Assembly (NCBI GenBank): GCA_028279405.1
Contig: JANQNU010000070.1
Location: 62,001-126,000, forward strand
DNA length: 64,000 nucleotides
From: Phycisphaerae bacterium
Lineage (GTDB): Bacteria; Planctomycetota; Phycisphaerae; UBA1845; Fen-1342
Reading direction: 5' to 3'
Positions 1-8,709 of the stretch are shown piece after piece. The notes beneath the pieces are model-generated. The model was not told the DNA's origin and did not search any database. It saw only the letters and a list, made by a program, of their open reading frames with translations. The position numbers and the translations under genes are program-made. The first letter of the stretch is position 1, and the number at the start of each line of letters is the position of its first letter.

Positions 1-2
1 AC

Positions 3-917
3 ATGTTGCAGTTGACCGGATCCCGTACCCGGGTTTTCCCGTCGGACCTCGAGCCGATCCCGCTCCCGGTCGCCGGGATCAGCCCATCGGGCCGGATCGC
101 GCGCGACGCGCCAGGCTTCCCGCGCCGGCCTGCTGAAGTGTTGGAGTGGAACGGAGAATCGTACGTCGTCACGAAACAGTACGAGGCGCCGGCCGAGTTG
201 GTCAACTGCGAAACCAACGAAGGAACGACGTTCCTGTTTCCGGGCACCCTGGTGATTCGTTGGCTGGACGACACGCTGTTGCTGCTCGGCCGCTGCTTCC
301 CGCTCGTCGTCGACACGGAAACCGATGAAGAAGAGCCGTTGGAAGATGCGCGATTCGTCGGGCTCGGTACGGACGGTCTGTATGTGTTCCGCGACGGTGC
401 GATTTTCACGCCGGAGAGTGACCGGTTCGATCTGCCGACGAGCGCCGGTCGAACGGTGAACGGCTTGAATGAGCGCTACGTCGTCACCGAAGTCGGAATC
501 TACGATTATCGCGCCGCGGAGCAGGTGCTCACACTCCCCGAAGACGGGAACGCAGCGGAGCTGGTCGCGAGCCCGGACGGCGACGCCGCGGTGACGGTTA
601 CGAAGGACCCGCCGGCGATCGCCATCTACGACCTGGACCCGACCCTCGCCGAGCTTGGCGTGCGACCGATCCTGTTGCCGGAGTTTGACGAGCTGTCCAG
701 GCTGCGATGGTCTCCCGACTCGGGCGCCTTGCTCGCGGCGATCCGCTATCCGGACCAAGCGGTGATCTACGCGCTCCCGGCGGTGTTCCCGGGCCCGATC
801 GGTCAACCGATCTACGTCGACTTGACGGATGGGATCGTCTACCAGTTCTCGCGCGAATGGACGGACGGGTCGCCGACGCTGCTGGTACCGGTCCCGGCAC
901 AATTGGCAGCCGACTGA
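3..917 (+). CDS. Beta-propeller-like protein, possibly 5'-truncated by the window edge
   Basis: A 304-residue product I cannot assign to a named family. Two stretches have the look of WD40/TolB propeller blades: 'LVASPDGDAAVTV...IAIYDLD' near residue 190 and 'LRWSPDSGALLAAI...AVIYALP' near residue 240 (SPDG/SPDS followed by a beta-hairpin). No signal peptide is visible at the first in-window ATG, which lies three bases from the edge. The true start may therefore be upstream, and this may be only the C-terminal part of a larger propeller. It converges on the next gene, with a strong hairpin between them. Function unknown. Confidence 0.55.
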   Translation: MLQLTGSRTRVFPSDLEPIPLPVAGISPSGRIARDAPGFPRRPAEVLEWNGESYVVTKQYEAPAELVNCETNEGTTFLFPGTLVIRWLDDTLLLLGRCFPLVVDTETDEEEPLEDARFVGLGTDGLYVFRDGAIFTPESDRFDLPTSAGRTVNGLNERYVVTEVGIYDYRAAEQVLTLPEDGNAAELVASPDGDAAVTVTKDPPAIAIYDLDPTLAELGVRPILLPEFDELSRLRWSPDSGALLAAIRYPDQAVIYALPAVFPGPIGQPIYVDLTDGIVYQFSREWTDGSPTLLVPVPAQLAAD

Positions 918-986
918 CGACGATCGATCGATCGCGGTCCAGCGAATGTCCTTGACGTCGGGCGCTGAAGCTGGCAGCGCCGGCCC

Positions 987-1015
987 GGTACCCCACCCGT
1001 CCCAGGGTGGGGTAC
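987..1015. terminator. Perfect 12-bp hairpin between convergent genes
   Basis: The arms 987-998 and 1004-1015 are exact inverted repeats around a short loop, with the core CCCCACCC / GGGTGGGG. It sits between two convergent genes and could act as a bidirectional terminator or mRNA-end stabiliser. There is no clear U-run on either strand. The same core recurs at 17829-17858. Confidence 0.55.
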
Positions 1016-1061
1016 CGCACGCGGCGAACGCGGCGCCAGACTAGCCTGAACGACTGTCGCA

Positions 1062-2291
1062 TTAGCCGCCGCGTGGTACCCGTCCGAAATCGAACTGCAT
1101 CATGTAGTAGGCGCGCCAGACAGGGTACGCAACCTCGCAACGGAATCCGACGAACTCGTCCAGGGCCCAGCCTTCGGCGTCCGCAACGTAGCGCGTAACG
1201 GCTTGGGCAACCGGGTGCTCGTCCGCCGGCTCCGCATGCGATCCGAGTACTTGCAGACGCGGCCCGTGCGGCAACTGGGTCGGCCAGGTATCGCGCCACA
1301 CGTCCAAGTGCATGCCCAGCATGTGCGGCGATAGTGACGGAATACAGTTCCGCGCCAACTCCTCATGCAGATAGACGTCGAACACGAATTGCCGCGATGG
1401 ATACTCAGCCTGGTTGAGCGATACATGGACCGGTACATCGCTGGTCCGCGGGTGCGGGATTCGATCAACCGCTTTTTGACCGACAACAAAGTCGAACGGC
1501 TTGTTGCGGTGAACTCCATCGGCGTCGATGAGGTAGCTCAACACATAAGTGCCGTGGCGTGGGGTCGCGGTCGGTATCGGCTTGCTGCAGAACGGCTCGA
1601 GGATACCAGGGCTATCCAGCGCGGCCGGGTTGGTACCGGCGATGGCCTCGAATCGAACGCCTCGACGCGCAGCCTCGCCCGTCACGCCGGTGTACAGCGC
1701 GAGCGGCATGGCGCCGTCATGGGCCTGGTGCTCGAGGTAGCCCCGGATGCTAATGAGCTCCATCCAATTCGCGTCTCCGGGAACCGGACGCAGCAATTGA
1801 ACACCCAGGTGCGTTTCCGACCAGCGACCGGCAATGATCGTCGACGCATGAAAATGGTCCTCGCGGGCCCGCGCGACGGCACTCGGCGAAACCGGACCGG
1901 GAACCGACCGACGAGATTGCGATGCAGCAGCCCGCACAACAAGTGCCAATTCGCTCTTGCTACGCGCAACCGCCGATACGAATCGGTCAAAGTCGCGGAC
2001 GGCAGATTCGAGCGCAACCACATCCTCTTCTTCGGCACCGGCCTTGCGCATGGCGTTCGCGAATCCCGCAAGCGCCCGAACGCCAGGCAATCGCGTCACG
2101 AACTCGGCCGCGTCGCGCGACTTCTTCAACGCCGCGACGATCCGCTGGCATGTCGTACGTTCCAATCCAAGGACCCGTGACATGGCGCTGGCACCGCGAT
2201 CGACCTGCGGCAGGAAGTTCAGCGCCGCCGTCAACTCGATCCGCAACCGAGCCGAAATGCGGTTTAACCGCGCTTGATCCACTTCCTTCAT
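1062..2291 (-). CDS. Hypothetical protein with N-terminal helix-turn-helix-like segment
   Basis: A 409-residue product of unknown function. The start at 2291 is chosen because GGAGAG lies about six bases upstream; the frame stays open further upstream but without a comparable ribosome site. Residues about 20-60 contain 'AMSRVLGLERTTCQRIVAAL', which fits a helix-turn-helix, so DNA binding is possible. The larger C-terminal part (from about residue 140) is rich in aromatic and His residues ('DHFHASTII', 'YLHEELARNC', 'YYMMQFDFG') and resembles no family I recognise. A sensor-regulator architecture is an inference only. It is transcribed away from the PEP-CTERM gene at 2525. Confidence 0.7.
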   Translation of the reverse strand: MKEVDQARLNRISARLRIELTAALNFLPQVDRGASAMSRVLGLERTTCQRIVAALKKSRDAAEFVTRLPGVRALAGFANAMRKAGAEEEDVVALESAVRDFDRFVSAVARSKSELALVVRAAASQSRRSVPGPVSPSAVARAREDHFHASTIIAGRWSETHLGVQLLRPVPGDANWMELISIRGYLEHQAHDGAMPLALYTGVTGEAARRGVRFEAIAGTNPAALDSPGILEPFCSKPIPTATPRHGTYVLSYLIDADGVHRNKPFDFVVGQKAVDRIPHPRTSDVPVHVSLNQAEYPSRQFVFDVYLHEELARNCIPSLSPHMLGMHLDVWRDTWPTQLPHGPRLQVLGSHAEPADEHPVAQAVTRYVADAEGWALDEFVGFRCEVAYPVWRAYYMMQFDFGRVPRGG

Positions 2292-2524
2292 CGCAACTCT
2301 CCAGCTCCAACCTCCAGCAGCAGTCTGTGCTGGACAGTTCTCAATTGTTCCAGAACATCGTAACAACACCAGCACACGGCGAAACCCAAAAAACGCTGTA
2401 ACATGCTGCAAAATTTGATGTTCTGTCCTTGATCAGAGACCGCCCGATTGCCTAAATTGTGCTGAGCACTGGGCTGCACAGCGCAACCAGGATGATAACA
2501 GCACCAATAGTGGAGTGGGAACAC

Positions 2525-3160
2525 ATGAGAAGTACCTGGATCTTCCTCGCGGCCATCTCGATCGCGCCGCCGGTCTCCGCAGACGTCCTGGTCGACTACG
2601 GAATCAACCTCGATGTCGGCCCCGGGTTCAACCTTGTCACTGGACCGACATATGCCAGTGGGCCGCAATGGTCACAGTATCAGTCGTTCTCGGTGCCCGA
2701 CGCCGACGGCTGGAATGTCGACTCGCTCGAGGTCGTCGTGCACACGTGGGCATCCAACGACCCGGACGCACTGATCCGTCTCGATATCCGTGCTGATGAC
2801 GGCACTGGCGTCCCCACCGGGCCATCACTGGCCGCAAACACCGTGCTGGCTGATTACTTCTTCGAGAGTGGACTACCTGTCGGGGGCTTGGAGACCGCCG
2901 ACCTCTCCGGGCTCCACTTGCCCGTCGGCGACTATGTAGTCATCGCGTCCGCCGCCGCACTTGGAAACCCGGCGCTGGATGCCGGCTGGATACAAGGCAC
3001 TCTCTCCGGCCCGGGCTCGACCGGATTCAACCACGACACCGGCGAACTCTTCCCGGGAACGACGCCGCTCTCAATGCGGATTAACGGCACCGTCGTTCCC
3101 GAGCCAAACACGCTGATCGCACTTGCAGTCGCGAGCCTCTGCACGCTCCGGCGCCGCTAG
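2525..3160 (+). CDS. Secreted PEP-CTERM sorting domain protein
   Basis: A 211-residue exported protein. It starts with a signal peptide (MRSTWIFLAAISIAPPVSA|D) and ends with the tripartite PEP-CTERM signal: VPEPNT, a hydrophobic helix, then an arginine cluster (RRR). In this system an exosortase is known to cleave the tail near the outer surface; none is encoded in this window. The mature part is rich in Gly, Asp and Thr, as in beta-sandwich surface proteins, and has no catalytic motif I can see. The in-frame ATG at 2525 was preferred over the upstream one at 2459 because it begins the signal peptide. Confidence 0.8.
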   Translation: MRSTWIFLAAISIAPPVSADVLVDYGINLDVGPGFNLVTGPTYASGPQWSQYQSFSVPDADGWNVDSLEVVVHTWASNDPDALIRLDIRADDGTGVPTGPSLAANTVLADYFFESGLPVGGLETADLSGLHLPVGDYVVIASAAALGNPALDAGWIQGTLSGPGSTGFNHDTGELFPGTTPLSMRINGTVVPEPNTLIALAVASLCTLRRR

Positions 3161-3190
3161 GCACGCGACCTGAAGCGCGCGAATCGATAA

Positions 3191-3212
3191 GCGCGGGCGT
3201 GCGGGCCCGCGC
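3191..3212. terminator. GC-rich hairpin between convergent genes
   Basis: GCGCGGGC and GCCCGCGC form an 8-bp stem immediately beyond the thiC stop codon and 30 bases past the end of the PEP-CTERM gene. On the minus strand it is followed by TTATC only, so it is at best a weak intrinsic terminator. Its position between convergent genes supports a terminating role. Confidence 0.45.
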
Positions 3213-5033
3213 CTACTCTCCCGCTTCGACGTATTGCTGCTGCACTTCGCGAGCGACGGCCGCGTCCTCTACGTTGTCCGAGTGACAGGCGTGCTTGACG
3301 CCGCGCTGCTCGAGCACCTTGAGGGCGTCATCCGAGAGCCCCGGCGACTTCGTCGCTTTCTTCTCGGGAACGTAGCCGTCGGCCTTGCCGCTGGCCCAGT
3401 CGACGATCTCCTTGCTGATCCGCATACTGCACCAGTCGTGTCCGCACATCGCGCAGAAATCTGTATCGACGTCCAGGTCCTCGTCGTGTAACGCGCGGGC
3501 CGTGTCGCCGTCGAACGCCAGCTCGAAGTGCTTCGGCCAGTTCAGCGCCGCACGGGCCTTGGAAAGGTCGTCGTCCCATTGCCGGGCCCCGCCGATGCCG
3601 CGGGCGATATCGCCGGCGTGGGCCGCGATCTTGTACGCGATACAGCCCTGCTTGACATCGTCGGCCTTCGGCAAGCCGACGTGCTCCTTCGGCGTGACGT
3701 AACACAGCATCGCCGCACCAGCACGGGCTGCTTCCGTCGCTCCGATCGCGGACGTGATGTGGTCGTAGCCGGGGAAGACGTCCGTCACCAGCGGCCCGAG
3801 CACATAAAAGGGCGCATCGTCGCAGACGCTGCGCTGATGCTCCATGTTCCACGCGATCTCGTTCAGCGGCACGTGGCCCGGGCCCTCGACCATGACCTGC
3901 ACGCCGGCTTCGCGGGCGCGGTGCACCAACTCGCCGAGCACGTGCAGCTCCGCGAGCTGCGCCGGATCGGACGCGTCCGCCAGACAGCCGGGCCGCACGC
4001 CGTCGCCGAGCGAATAGGTCACGTCGTACTGCCGCATGATCGCCGAGATCTCGTCGAACAGGTCGTACATCGGATTCTGCTTGTTGTGATGAATCATCCA
4101 TTTCGCCAGCAGCGAACCGCCCCGACTGACCAGGCCGGTGATCCGCGGTCGGATCAACTCGAGGTGCTCGTGCAGAATGCCGGCATGGATCGTGAAGTAG
4201 TCGACGCCCTGCTGCGCCTGGTGTTCGACGACGCGCAAGATCGTGTCGTAGTCGAGTTCCTCAATGCTCCGGCCGATGATCATGCTGTAGATCGGAACGG
4301 TGCCGACCGGCACGACGCTGTTATCGATAATCCGTTGCCGGCATTCGTCCAGCTTCCCGCCGGTCGAGAGGTCCATCACCGTGTCGGCACCATACTGCAC
4401 CGCGTGACGCAGCTTCTCGAGCTCTTCGTCAGTGCTGCTACTCACCGGCGACGCGCCCTGGTTCGCGTTGATCTTGGTCGAGATCGGTCGTCCGATCCCA
4501 GTCGGATCGAGACGCTTGGGAGCGGTCTCACCGCGGCAATGTGCGGCGTCGTGCAGCCACAATCGACGCTGCGTGGCCGTCTGATTGACCCAAAGGGCGC
4601 TGCCTGGCGAGTAAGTGGGATGCCCGGCGCGATCCGCAGGATAGAAAAAGGCGTCGGGAACCTGAATCTCGCGCGCCGGCCAGCCACCACCAGAACCGAT
4701 CGGCGACGCGTTCAACCAGTGCTTTCGCGGACCAGGACTACCATTGCCGACGACCTCCAGCGCCCGCCCGTTCGGCACCGCTCCCCCATTCGTGGCATGC
4801 GATCGCGCACCGCCGGCGGTGAAGAACGTGCATAGTTCGGCATGCGCCCGCAGCCATGCATCAGATGGCGCGGTACCGGTGCTGCCCGCAAGATGGCGGA
4901 TATTGGCGGGGATCACGACGTTCCCGCGAGCGACGCAGTCGCGAACGAACTCGGGCGTCACGTTTTCACGCAGTGCCACGCGGACCATCTCCGGCGTGAC
5001 AACTCCACGACGAGCGTACTCAAGCTGAGTCAT
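3213..5033 (-). CDS. thiC: Phosphomethylpyrimidine synthase ThiC with an internal insertion
   Basis: A radical-SAM enzyme that converts aminoimidazole ribotide to HMP phosphate in thiamine synthesis. The family start is clear ([10 protein letters not shown]...[12 protein letters not shown]), as are '[11 protein letters not shown]', '[11 protein letters not shown]', '[13 protein letters not shown]', '[14 protein letters not shown]' and the C-terminal cluster motif CAMCGHDWC (Cys527, 530 and 535). The start at 5033 has GGAG seven bases upstream. At 606 residues it is unusually long. Between 'IPANIRH' (residue 47) and 'LDPTGIGRP' (residue 175), where the family runs on without a break, there are about 124 extra residues of non-family, unusual composition (about 4517-4889). 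The downstream half is intact. Expression is probably set by the TPP riboswitch upstream. Confidence 0.93.
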   Translation of the reverse strand: MTQLEYARRGVVTPEMVRVALRENVTPEFVRDCVARGNVVIPANIRHLAGSTGTAPSDAWLRAHAELCTFFTAGGARSHATNGGAVPNGRALEVVGNGSPGPRKHWLNASPIGSGGGWPAREIQVPDAFFYPADRAGHPTYSPGSALWVNQTATQRRLWLHDAAHCRGETAPKRLDPTGIGRPISTKINANQGASPVSSSTDEELEKLRHAVQYGADTVMDLSTGGKLDECRQRIIDNSVVPVGTVPIYSMIIGRSIEELDYDTILRVVEHQAQQGVDYFTIHAGILHEHLELIRPRITGLVSRGGSLLAKWMIHHNKQNPMYDLFDEISAIMRQYDVTYSLGDGVRPGCLADASDPAQLAELHVLGELVHRAREAGVQVMVEGPGHVPLNEIAWNMEHQRSVCDDAPFYVLGPLVTDVFPGYDHITSAIGATEAARAGAAMLCYVTPKEHVGLPKADDVKQGCIAYKIAAHAGDIARGIGGARQWDDDLSKARAALNWPKHFELAFDGDTARALHDEDLDVDTDFCAMCGHDWCSMRISKEIVDWASGKADGYVPEKKATKSPGLSDDALKVLEQRGVKHACHSDNVEDAAVAREVQQQYVEAGE

Positions 5034-5118
5034 GCGAATTCTCCATTGGCGGATACCCGCGCAAGGGTAGGTCTTGTGCAGCGCAGGACGAGGCGTAGAT
5101 CGACGCGAACATCGGAAT

Positions 5119-5249
5119 GCTTCCCTACGCAGCCCGCTGATCGGCGTGGTAACACTACCCGCACGACAGCGGTCACTGATCAGGTTCGAAGGGTTCCGAC
5201 GACCGCCCGTGTCGTCGATCTCATGCCCGGCGCGCCGGGCCACCCCTAG
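5119..5249 (-). promoter_or_regulatory. TPP riboswitch (THI box) upstream of thiC
   Basis: On the minus strand the leader contains the THI-box landmarks in order: GGGGTGGCCC, a self-complementary P3 arm, ATGAGATC, ACCCTTCGAACCTGATC and GCGTAGGGAAGC. An optional P3a stem (CGACGAC/GTCGTCG) is present. The P4/P5 arm is longer than usual: CCGCTG pairs with CAGCGG, and CGTG..GGTA with TACC..CACG. It ends about 85 bases before the thiC start. No U-rich terminator follows, so control of translation at the GGAG ribosome site is more likely than attenuation. thiC fits the known role of this riboswitch in thiamine biosynthesis. Confidence 0.93.
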
Positions 5250-5257
5250 ACATACCT

Positions 5258-5286
5258 ATGGTAGCCGCCCCCCAATCCGCCGGCAA
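5258..5286 (-). promoter_or_regulatory. Candidate sigma-70-type promoter for thiC
   Basis: Minus-strand TTGCCG and TACCAT are separated by exactly 17 bases, each matching 4 of 6 consensus positions. The predicted transcription start falls right at the 5' end of the riboswitch, which supports the call. Confidence 0.45.
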
Positions 5287-5337
5287 AGCCCCTCCCGCCT
5301 TTGGCGCCGGCGCGCCTCGCTGCTTGTCCATCCGCAC

Positions 5338-5371
5338 GGCGGGAGCGTTCCGGAACAACGGCGCTCCCGCC
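5338..5371 (-). terminator. Hairpin downstream of the secreted-protein gene
   Basis: GGCGGGAGCG and CGCTCCCGCC form a perfect 10-bp stem about 45 bases beyond the stop codon at 5417. It separates that gene from the thiC promoter. There is no U-run. Confidence 0.5.
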
Positions 5372-5416
5372 ACAGGATCGACTATTCTTCGTGTGGACCG
5401 CTAACAGCGACGGATG

Positions 5417-6760
5417 TTATCCGCTAGCGGATTCTGTCGCCGACCGCGCTCGACGAAGCACAACTACCGCCACGGCAGCCAACAGCAAAAACATACCGAC
5501 CATCCCCGTCGGCGAAACGGCCGGTACTGCGGGCTCGCACTCGTCCGGAATCGCGTTGAGATTCTCGTCCAGAGATGTCTGATTGACGTAGATGTCGTCG
5601 CCGTCGTAGACACCGTTCTGGTTGCAGTCGTTCTCCGGGAAACCGCATGGTTCGCAAGGCGGCTCACCTCCCGGGAATGGGATCGTCGTGTCCACCACGA
5701 GCGCGGTGCCGGCACACGCCAGGCCCGGATCGCCGCTCGGCGAGAACGTTCCCTCCACGCTGAACGTGGTCTCGGAGCACGAACCGTTGGAGCACGCGGG
5801 GAATGAACGGATCCCGACCGTCACGGTCGCTTGGGACAATGGTGGGATCACAATCTGCGATGGATGCGTGATCGGGGGCTGAACGAACGTGGCCGGATCG
5901 GGCGGGAGCGGCATGCACGATCCCGGCGCCGGATCGAAAACGATTGGAAAGTCGTCCGCCGTCAGCCCCGAAATCGCGTAGACACCGTCGCTCTCCGTCA
6001 TTCCCGGCGGATCGGTTTCGGGTCGTCGCGCAACCTGATTGGACGTCGCCGTGGTGTTCCCCACGGGAATCGTAAACGTCTCGGTCGGGTCATTGTTCGT
6101 GATGATGTACCGGATGTTCACCTGATCGCCGGGCGCGCAGGCCACCGTGTCGTTCACGAATCCCGTCGTGTCGATCGCAAGATCGAGCCGCGGCACGCCC
6201 GGCTGCCCGGGCAGCTCGTCCACGATGCAAACGAGCTGGTCCCCGGTAGCGCGCAGCACCATACCGTCGGTGAACGTAATCGTCGTCGTCGCCGTGACGC
6301 AGAACAGACCGAAGACGCCCCCGGGTACTGCGATCGGGACTGCGAAACGCGTAATCACGCCCCGGCTGTTGCATGTCGGCAGCGGCATCGTGCCGGCCAC
6401 TGTCGAAACGGTGACCGCCGGAATCGGCGACGCGCAACCGGCCGCACACGGCGGTGCCCCGGGACACACCGTCACCGTCGTCGACGCCGAGGCGACGGCT
6501 GGCGCCGGATTGCAGGCCCCGCCGCAGTTGTTTCCACAAGTGACGACGACGGCCGTCGGAAGGAGAAAAACCCCACCGCCCGGCGGAAGTGCCACCACTC
6601 GCGGGACGGCCTTGAAGAGTACCGCGGATTTCGCACAGCCGGGTAGCACCTGGCATCGGGTCGACTTGCAGGCCTGCGTCGTTGGCGGCCAGCCGATCGT
6701 GCCAAAAACCAGTATCGCTGCCATACATTGCGAGAACGATTGTCGGAATCGCGAATTCAT
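5417..6760 (-). CDS. Secreted surface protein with IPTL-like C-terminal sorting tail
   Basis: A 447-residue exported protein. The start at 6760 is set by GAGGAG six bases upstream and by the signal peptide that begins there (hydrophobic MAAILVFGTIGW, then a cut near TQA|C). The mature part is rich in Val, Thr, Pro and Cys. Near residue 390 it has the motifs 'ENDCNQNGVYDGDDI' and 'DENLNAIPDECE', an Asp/Asn-rich calcium-loop-like module common in planctomycete secreted proteins. The tail 'VPAVSPTGMVGMFLLLAAV...RRAR' resembles the VPxVSxWGM tails of the IPTL-CTERM class (short motif, one membrane helix, basic end). Ligand and role are unknown. Confidence 0.75.
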   Translation of the reverse strand: MNSRFRQSFSQCMAAILVFGTIGWPPTTQACKSTRCQVLPGCAKSAVLFKAVPRVVALPPGGGVFLLPTAVVVTCGNNCGGACNPAPAVASASTTVTVCPGAPPCAAGCASPIPAVTVSTVAGTMPLPTCNSRGVITRFAVPIAVPGGVFGLFCVTATTTITFTDGMVLRATGDQLVCIVDELPGQPGVPRLDLAIDTTGFVNDTVACAPGDQVNIRYIITNNDPTETFTIPVGNTTATSNQVARRPETDPPGMTESDGVYAISGLTADDFPIVFDPAPGSCMPLPPDPATFVQPPITHPSQIVIPPLSQATVTVGIRSFPACSNGSCSETTFSVEGTFSPSGDPGLACAGTALVVDTTIPFPGGEPPCEPCGFPENDCNQNGVYDGDDIYVNQTSLDENLNAIPDECEPAVPAVSPTGMVGMFLLLAAVAVVVLRRARSATESASG

Positions 6761-7226
6761 GTGTTGCTCCTCACCCATTTGCACGTGCAGCTGGCGCGCA
6801 CGAACGGAGCACCAGCCGATGCGTTTTTGATACGCGCGCGACCATTCGCGCGCACCCCGGACCTCCAACCAAGCGCTATGCGGGCACTGGATGCCATAGC
6901 GGCGCGGCCGCTGCGATCCGATACCGCCGCTCGGACGCAACGCGAACGCAAGCGGACACAGTCCGACCGCGTAGAACGCTCCTCTCCACCACAAAATATG
7001 TTGGCTATCACCAGTGCGCGCCGCCCCGACCGAGGCGCCTTGGGAACATCATGAAGAGCGCACGAGACGCTGCCACCGAAAGATGAGGCAGTGGCTATTC
7101 AGGCGTGCCGAACCAATTTGGCTCTGTCAATAATTAGCTTTGCGCCAACGCATTGTCAAACGACGATTGATAATAATTGCCCTGCGCCCGTTCTTCGCCG
7201 GAGACGGAAACATCGCCGGCGGCCGG
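6761..7226. other. 466-bp intergenic region with a possible minus-strand promoter
   Basis: No convincing gene is seen here. Around 7127-7165 an AT-rich patch on the minus strand carries TTGACA followed 18 bases later by AATTAT, a plausible promoter for the secreted protein gene starting at 6760, with a leader of roughly 370 bases. Nothing else was recognised. Confidence 0.3.
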
Positions 7227-8540
7227 TCACTTCTTCAGTAGCCCTTCGACAAACCGCTCGAGCGAATCCAGATTGGGCTGCGCGACACCGTCGCGATTGG
7301 CATAGGGGAACGTGGGGCCATTGGCGCGGATCACGCCGTCCGCGTCGATGACGAGCAGGTGCGGAATTGCGTGTATGCCGAGTCTCCGGTCGATGACGGA
7401 TCGATCGTTGAATGCGATCGGCCAGGTGATTCCCCGTTTTTTTGTGTAGACCCGCGTGAACGCCAATTCTTCCACCAGGGTCTTGGCCGTTTTCAACCCA
7501 TCTTCGGTTGGCGCTCTGCGCTGTCTGCTGGTCAATCCCAGCACAACGACCGGATCTCCGGCAAATCGCTCCGCCACTCGGGCCAATGGCGGGTAGTAGC
7601 GCGGACAGTTGGCACAGGTGGTGGCCCAAAGGTGAATCACCACGATCTTGCCGCGCAGGTCCGAGAGCCGCTGCGCTTCCAATTCGGGGCTCGACCAAAC
7701 GAACTCCAGGTCCGGGGCAGGGCCCTCAACGAGTTGCTGCTGGCGAAGGAAGACGTCCACCTGTTCCTGGACCCGCTTGAACCGCGCACGACTATCGCTG
7801 TCAACGCCAGCTTCAATCACTGCGGCGCACTGCCGTTCGGCCGATCGCCCCAGACGCAGGCCGAGCGATGCCGGCAGCCGATGCCAACCCATCCGATACC
7901 GATGTAACAGGTACGACGAGTGCTCCAGTGTGTTGGCCGGATCGCTCGCCGAGAACTCGTGCTGGGCCTTCGCGATCGATTGCCACGCCGCGCGATACCG
8001 CTGATCGTCGAGTGCTGCCAGCAGATCGAAGAGGTCCCAAACCGCCGAGTACTTTCGGGGCTGTACGGTCGGTGGCTGACCTGCGCTGAGTGCCGATGCA
8101 AAGCCGTCATGGCAAACCGTCGCGTACGCCAGTTCCTTGAAATCCCCACGCGAAAGTGTGAGCCAGGCCCGGAGCGCAAGTGCGGTTGCCGCCGCCGCGT
8201 CCTTGCCCCTTCCGAGTTCGACAAGCCGGGGCTCCAATGAGGTCGGATCGTAGTATGCTCGGTACGGGAACAAACATTCAATCTCGAAGGCCGAAGCCCC
8301 TGCGAGGTCGAATTCGCTCATCCGCTGCTGTACCCACGCACGGAACCGCTTCGAATCGTAGGTTCCATCTCCCATTTGCCTGGCGCGTTCGCTCTCAAAC
8401 GAGTGGGCCAGCACACATCCGGGTAGCGGTGGCTTCGGGGTGTCACCTATCCCCGATGCCACAAGCAGGAGCACGGTACAGATAGCAATGCCATCTCGAG
8501 CCACCAGTAAACAGTTCTTGTGTTTGGATGATTCCTGCAT
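7227..8540 (-). CDS. Exported TlpA/redoxin-type thioredoxin-fold protein
   Basis: 437 residues. An N-terminal hydrophobic segment (about 11-32) suggests export or anchoring. A helical region of about 230 residues follows, and then a thioredoxin-fold domain from about residue 272. That domain begins 'GPAPDLEFVWSS', has 'LSDLRGKIVVIHLWATTCANC' with the redox pair at Cys309/Cys312, the cis-proline context 'HAIPHLLVIDADGVI', and a usual C-terminal helix. TlpA-like proteins act as extracytoplasmic thiol-disulfide reductases. The N-terminal part resembles those found in planctomycete redoxins but I cannot name it. GGAGGGAG precedes the ATG at 8540. Confidence 0.8.
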   Translation of the reverse strand: MQESSKHKNCLLVARDGIAICTVLLLVASGIGDTPKPPLPGCVLAHSFESERARQMGDGTYDSKRFRAWVQQRMSEFDLAGASAFEIECLFPYRAYYDPTSLEPRLVELGRGKDAAAATALALRAWLTLSRGDFKELAYATVCHDGFASALSAGQPPTVQPRKYSAVWDLFDLLAALDDQRYRAAWQSIAKAQHEFSASDPANTLEHSSYLLHRYRMGWHRLPASLGLRLGRSAERQCAAVIEAGVDSDSRARFKRVQEQVDVFLRQQQLVEGPAPDLEFVWSSPELEAQRLSDLRGKIVVIHLWATTCANCPRYYPPLARVAERFAGDPVVVLGLTSRQRRAPTEDGLKTAKTLVEELAFTRVYTKKRGITWPIAFNDRSVIDRRLGIHAIPHLLVIDADGVIRANGPTFPYANRDGVAQPNLDSLERFVEGLLKK

Positions 8541-8709
8541 CGCATCTCCCTCCGAGAGGCGCTCAGACAGCCGCCTCGCCGATCATACCACCAACGGTCA
8601 CGAGCGACTCGGCCATTCCTGCTCGCGATCGAGATCGCGCGGGCATCGAAGCGTTGACGCTACCGTCATCGGGTCCTCGGCGCTCTGGCAACCGCGTCAG
8701 CGGCGCCCG

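Noticed and set aside
4517-4889. Intein in ThiC
   Set aside because: No N-terminal Cys/Ser block, no His-Asn before a Cys/Ser/Thr at the end, and no endonuclease motifs.
5034-5243. N-terminal extension of ThiC through the upstream region
   Set aside because: The frame is open for 70 more codons, but those bases form the TPP riboswitch and the family start with a ribosome site is at 5033.
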